64,000 nt of DNA. It comes from Phascolomyces articulosus. Lineage: Eukaryota; Mucoromycota; Mucoromycetes; Mucorales; Lichtheimiaceae. Below are positions 61,974 through 64,000 of this stretch, piece after piece. The notes under the pieces are model-generated. The model was not told the origin of the DNA, ran no database searches, and was given only the letters and a program-made list of their open reading frames with translations. Both the position numbers and the translations under genes were made by a program. Positions within the stretch are counted from its first letter, which is position 1. Each line of letters starts with the position of its first letter. The stretch is from contig JAIXMP010000006.1 of NCBI GenBank assembly GCA_025677815.1, forward strand, positions 1,054,001 to 1,118,000, written 5' to 3'.

Positions 61974-63167
61974 CTAACGGGTATTTCTTTCCATCAGTCT
62001 TCCGACAATTTCTTGTTGGATTCGTGCTTGCTGTCTGCTTTCTTCTAATGAGCCTAAGCTACGAAGGTCGTTCACAATATCTTGTGTCTTGCCAAAATAA
62101 ACTTCTTGAAGAGAGTTTCGCATCTTGAGTTCGATATCCTCTACCATACGACCAATGTTTGCAACATGAGCTGATGGATCATCCACTGGAAAGTCTTGCT
62201 CAGACTAGAAGAAGGATTATATAAATCCATTAGAAATTCTCTTAATTGATATATATGTTGCATATATTTTGAAAGGGAATCCAGATTAAATTATTTTCCA
62301 TAGTTTCATTAGAAAAGGTATTACCTGGCGTGTCATACTTCCGCTCAAATTTAAATTACCAAGGTCTTGGCTGTTGGTGATCATATAAAGCATCACAGTG
62401 GATGTTAATTTGTAATGTGCGTTACGTCCACGTTCTTGAACTTCAAATACATGAATAGAGTCCCATGCCCCTTTCATTCGACGTACACCATCGCCAACTA
62501 TACCACCCAGAAATTAGCTATTTAGATCATCAATGTAATTCCAAACAAATATACTCGTTATTTTATATACCTTTTTTGATCAACACAACAACAGCAAACT
62601 TATCATCCAAATCAAATGTATAAACAGAAGAGATACCTCCTTCGTAATACATTTCTCGGTAAGTATCAAATGCTTCATTCGCTGCAACTTCAAGTTTACG
62701 TAGTGTAGGCGAGGGAAGAGCTCCATCAGGAAGTTCAGGGTCATATTCATTACTCCAAGGTGATCTTTTATTTTTGAGTTTCATATATTCAGTCCCAAAT
62801 CCACCGTTGTTATAAAAAAAACTGCATATTTTATGTTTAATATATTACCTGTAAGAGTCACCATCTCGGTTGTAATCGCAAATCAAATAATCTTTACCAG
62901 TTTTCTCACAATGTCTAACTTTTAATGGTTGGTCAATAGCCGAAAGAAGTTCATCACCCAAGTCTGGATTCACCAAATCCAACAACTTGTTAAGGTTTTC
63001 TTCAACATTTTGAGGTGGAAGTCGGCGCATCAAGTCAAGAGCGCAATCATATTGGTCAGTCTTTATATGAATAGGGTAAAACAAGTGAATAAATATAAAT
63101 AATAAGTTAGAACCAAAATATTTTATTTTATTCAAACAAAAGTGAGGGTTAAGGGATTACGTGCCAT
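61974..63167 (-). CDS. CAP2: F-actin-capping protein subunit beta
   Basis: Beta subunit of the CapZ heterodimer, which caps actin filament barbed ends at patches and endocytic sites. Five exons. Landmarks: [38 protein letters not shown] ([16 protein letters not shown]), [75 protein letters not shown] and [14 protein letters not shown]. This is complete against the family up to the tentacle helix, which ends RLMERNTR. The start is ambiguous: the only nearby ATG (63165-63167) is joined in phase to TDQYDC only if the first intron uses a GC donor directly after the ATG. A GT donor one codon on would break frame. Confidence 0.88.
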
Positions 63168-63347
63168 GGTTGTTGTCTTTGCTGAGAACGAGTTACTTTG
63201 GTAGAAGAGCAAGACCAGTATTAAAGTAGGCGAACCAACCACATATTTTTTCAAAGCCAGCAATCAAATTGCCACATGCACCCATTCGATTTGCTTGTTT
63301 CTCTTGTTCTTCGTGACAAAACGCAAAATATAAAAATAAAAAGCAAG
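63168..63347. promoter_or_regulatory. Divergent promoter, capping protein / L-type lectin
   Basis: Only 180 bp lie between the two start codons. Both promoters must fit here. A TCTTGTTCTTCG pyrimidine tract precedes the lectin start. No named motif recognised. Confidence 0.5.
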
Positions 63348-64000
63348 ATGCGTTCCATGTTGGCAGTTATCCTTGGAACTCTGTCGTTTGTGGCAACAGT
63401 GTCCGCTCAGGCGTCTGTACCGTTACGTACACACTCCATCTCCATGCCTTATATTGGTAAAGTGTGGTTCCTGTATTATTTTGTATACGCGCTATATTCC
63501 TCCACGGACTGGTTCAAAATCTCGGATTGATACTGATGAAAACAATTTATAGACGATGAATTACAAAACCGTTGGTTTGATTTTGGCGGTGATACTCTCA
63601 TTAATACGAATCGCCATATCCGATTGACGAGTAACCGCCAATCGCAACAAGGATACTTATGGTCGCGACTGGTAATATATAACTGCAACAAGGATACTTG
63701 TAGAATATAGCTCATTGTTTTCTTTTTTCGTATTCTGTATATAGCCCTTAACAGCATCCAACTTTGAAATCGAATTTGAATTTAATGTGGAAGGTCAATC
63801 CGGTCATCTTTACGGTGACGGTATGGCGTGTAAGTAATTTCATAAAATAAAAAGAAGGTTAAAAAACGTATTAAATTTTTTCTGGATCTAATATGTCTTA
63901 TGTATAGTATGGCTCACAAAACAAAGATCAACTCCCGGACCTGTGTTTGGATCTGTTGACCAATTTGAAGGTCTTGGTGTTTTCTTTGATACTTATGATA
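63348..64000 (+). CDS. L-type (legume-like) lectin, VIP36/Emp47 type, 3' truncated by window end
   Basis: Cargo receptor-like lectin of the ER-Golgi pathway, binding high-mannose glycoproteins. The start MRSMLAVILGTLSFVATVSA is a signal peptide. The following exon begins DDELQNRWFDFGGDTLINTN, then HIRLTSNRQSQQGYLWSRLPL, a family hallmark, and ASNFEIEFEFNVEGQSGHLYGDGMA|MWLT; the Asp of YGDGMA is the Ca/sugar-site residue. After the next intron come RSTPGPVFGSVDQFEGLGVFFDTYD. Four exons are visible; the rest of the carbohydrate domain, any transmembrane helix and the ER-exit tail lie beyond base 64000, so VIP36/VIPL versus Emp46/47 cannot be decided. Confidence 0.88.

Noticed and set aside
1..64000. 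CRISPR arrays, tRNA or rRNA genes
   Set aside because: No regularly spaced direct repeats, no convincing A/B-box cloverleaf and no rRNA-like conserved blocks were seen on either strand. A tRNAscan-SE run would settle the tRNA question.

Overview
The window is nuclear DNA of an AT-rich filamentous fungus. The gene set is fungal (Kex1-type carboxypeptidase, Mvp1 sorting nexin, Ase1/MAP65, a UPF0357 protein, Emp47/VIP36-type lectin). Two things point to an early-diverging lineage, most likely Mucoromycota (Mucorales): an ADCY10-type 'soluble' adenylyl cyclase, a class I do not know from Dikarya, and a decayed Crypton/Ndc10-like recombinase. Genes are dense and split by many short introns (about 50-160 nt, usually GTAAGT...TAG), so most open frames are single exons. 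The gene models below were joined by hand at GT-AG boundaries that keep frame and family homology.

Layout. 0.8-12 kb: a sigma-like GST (+), a PRL phosphatase (-), an ArfGAP with two UBA-like segments (-), an alpha-methylacyl-CoA racemase (+), the ATP23 protease (-) and a wax-synthase-type MBOAT (+). 12.6-19.3 kb: the adenylyl cyclase (-), two cyclase domains followed by a P-loop ATPase and a helical-repeat C-terminus, with microexons and a probable GC-AG intron. 19.7-25.2 kb: a Tim17/22/23-family protein and two paralogous short-chain dehydrogenases, all (-). 26.4-43.1 kb: Ase1 (+), cytochrome b5 (-), Csl4 (+), a type II membrane protein (-), a beta-trefoil lectin-fold protein built from microexons (+), a BSD protein (-), a UPF0357 protein (-) and Mvp1 (+). 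45.2-53.4 kb: a small Q-rich protein, an NADH-cytochrome b5 reductase, Kex1, a Ser-rich orphan and a double-CDGSH iron-sulfur protein. 53.4-59.2 kb is gene-poor and holds mobile-element relics. 59.2-64 kb: PFK-2/FBPase-2 (-), capping protein beta (-) and the 5' part of an L-type lectin (+, cut by the window edge).

The genes are mostly unrelated housekeeping functions. Themes that recur are the secretory/endosomal pathway (ArfGAP, Mvp1, Kex1, L-type lectin), mitochondria (ATP23, Tim17-family, b5 reductase), lipid and CoA chemistry (racemase, MBOAT, cytochrome b5 with its reductase), and the microtubule/actin cytoskeleton (Ase1, capping protein). Several gene pairs are divergent with only about 180-350 bp between start codons. 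I found no CRISPR array, rRNA, convincing tRNA or gene cluster that amounts to a new defence or metabolic system. The most notable items are the unusual cyclase, the tail-anchored double-CDGSH protein, the microexon-rich trefoil gene and the decayed recombinase.
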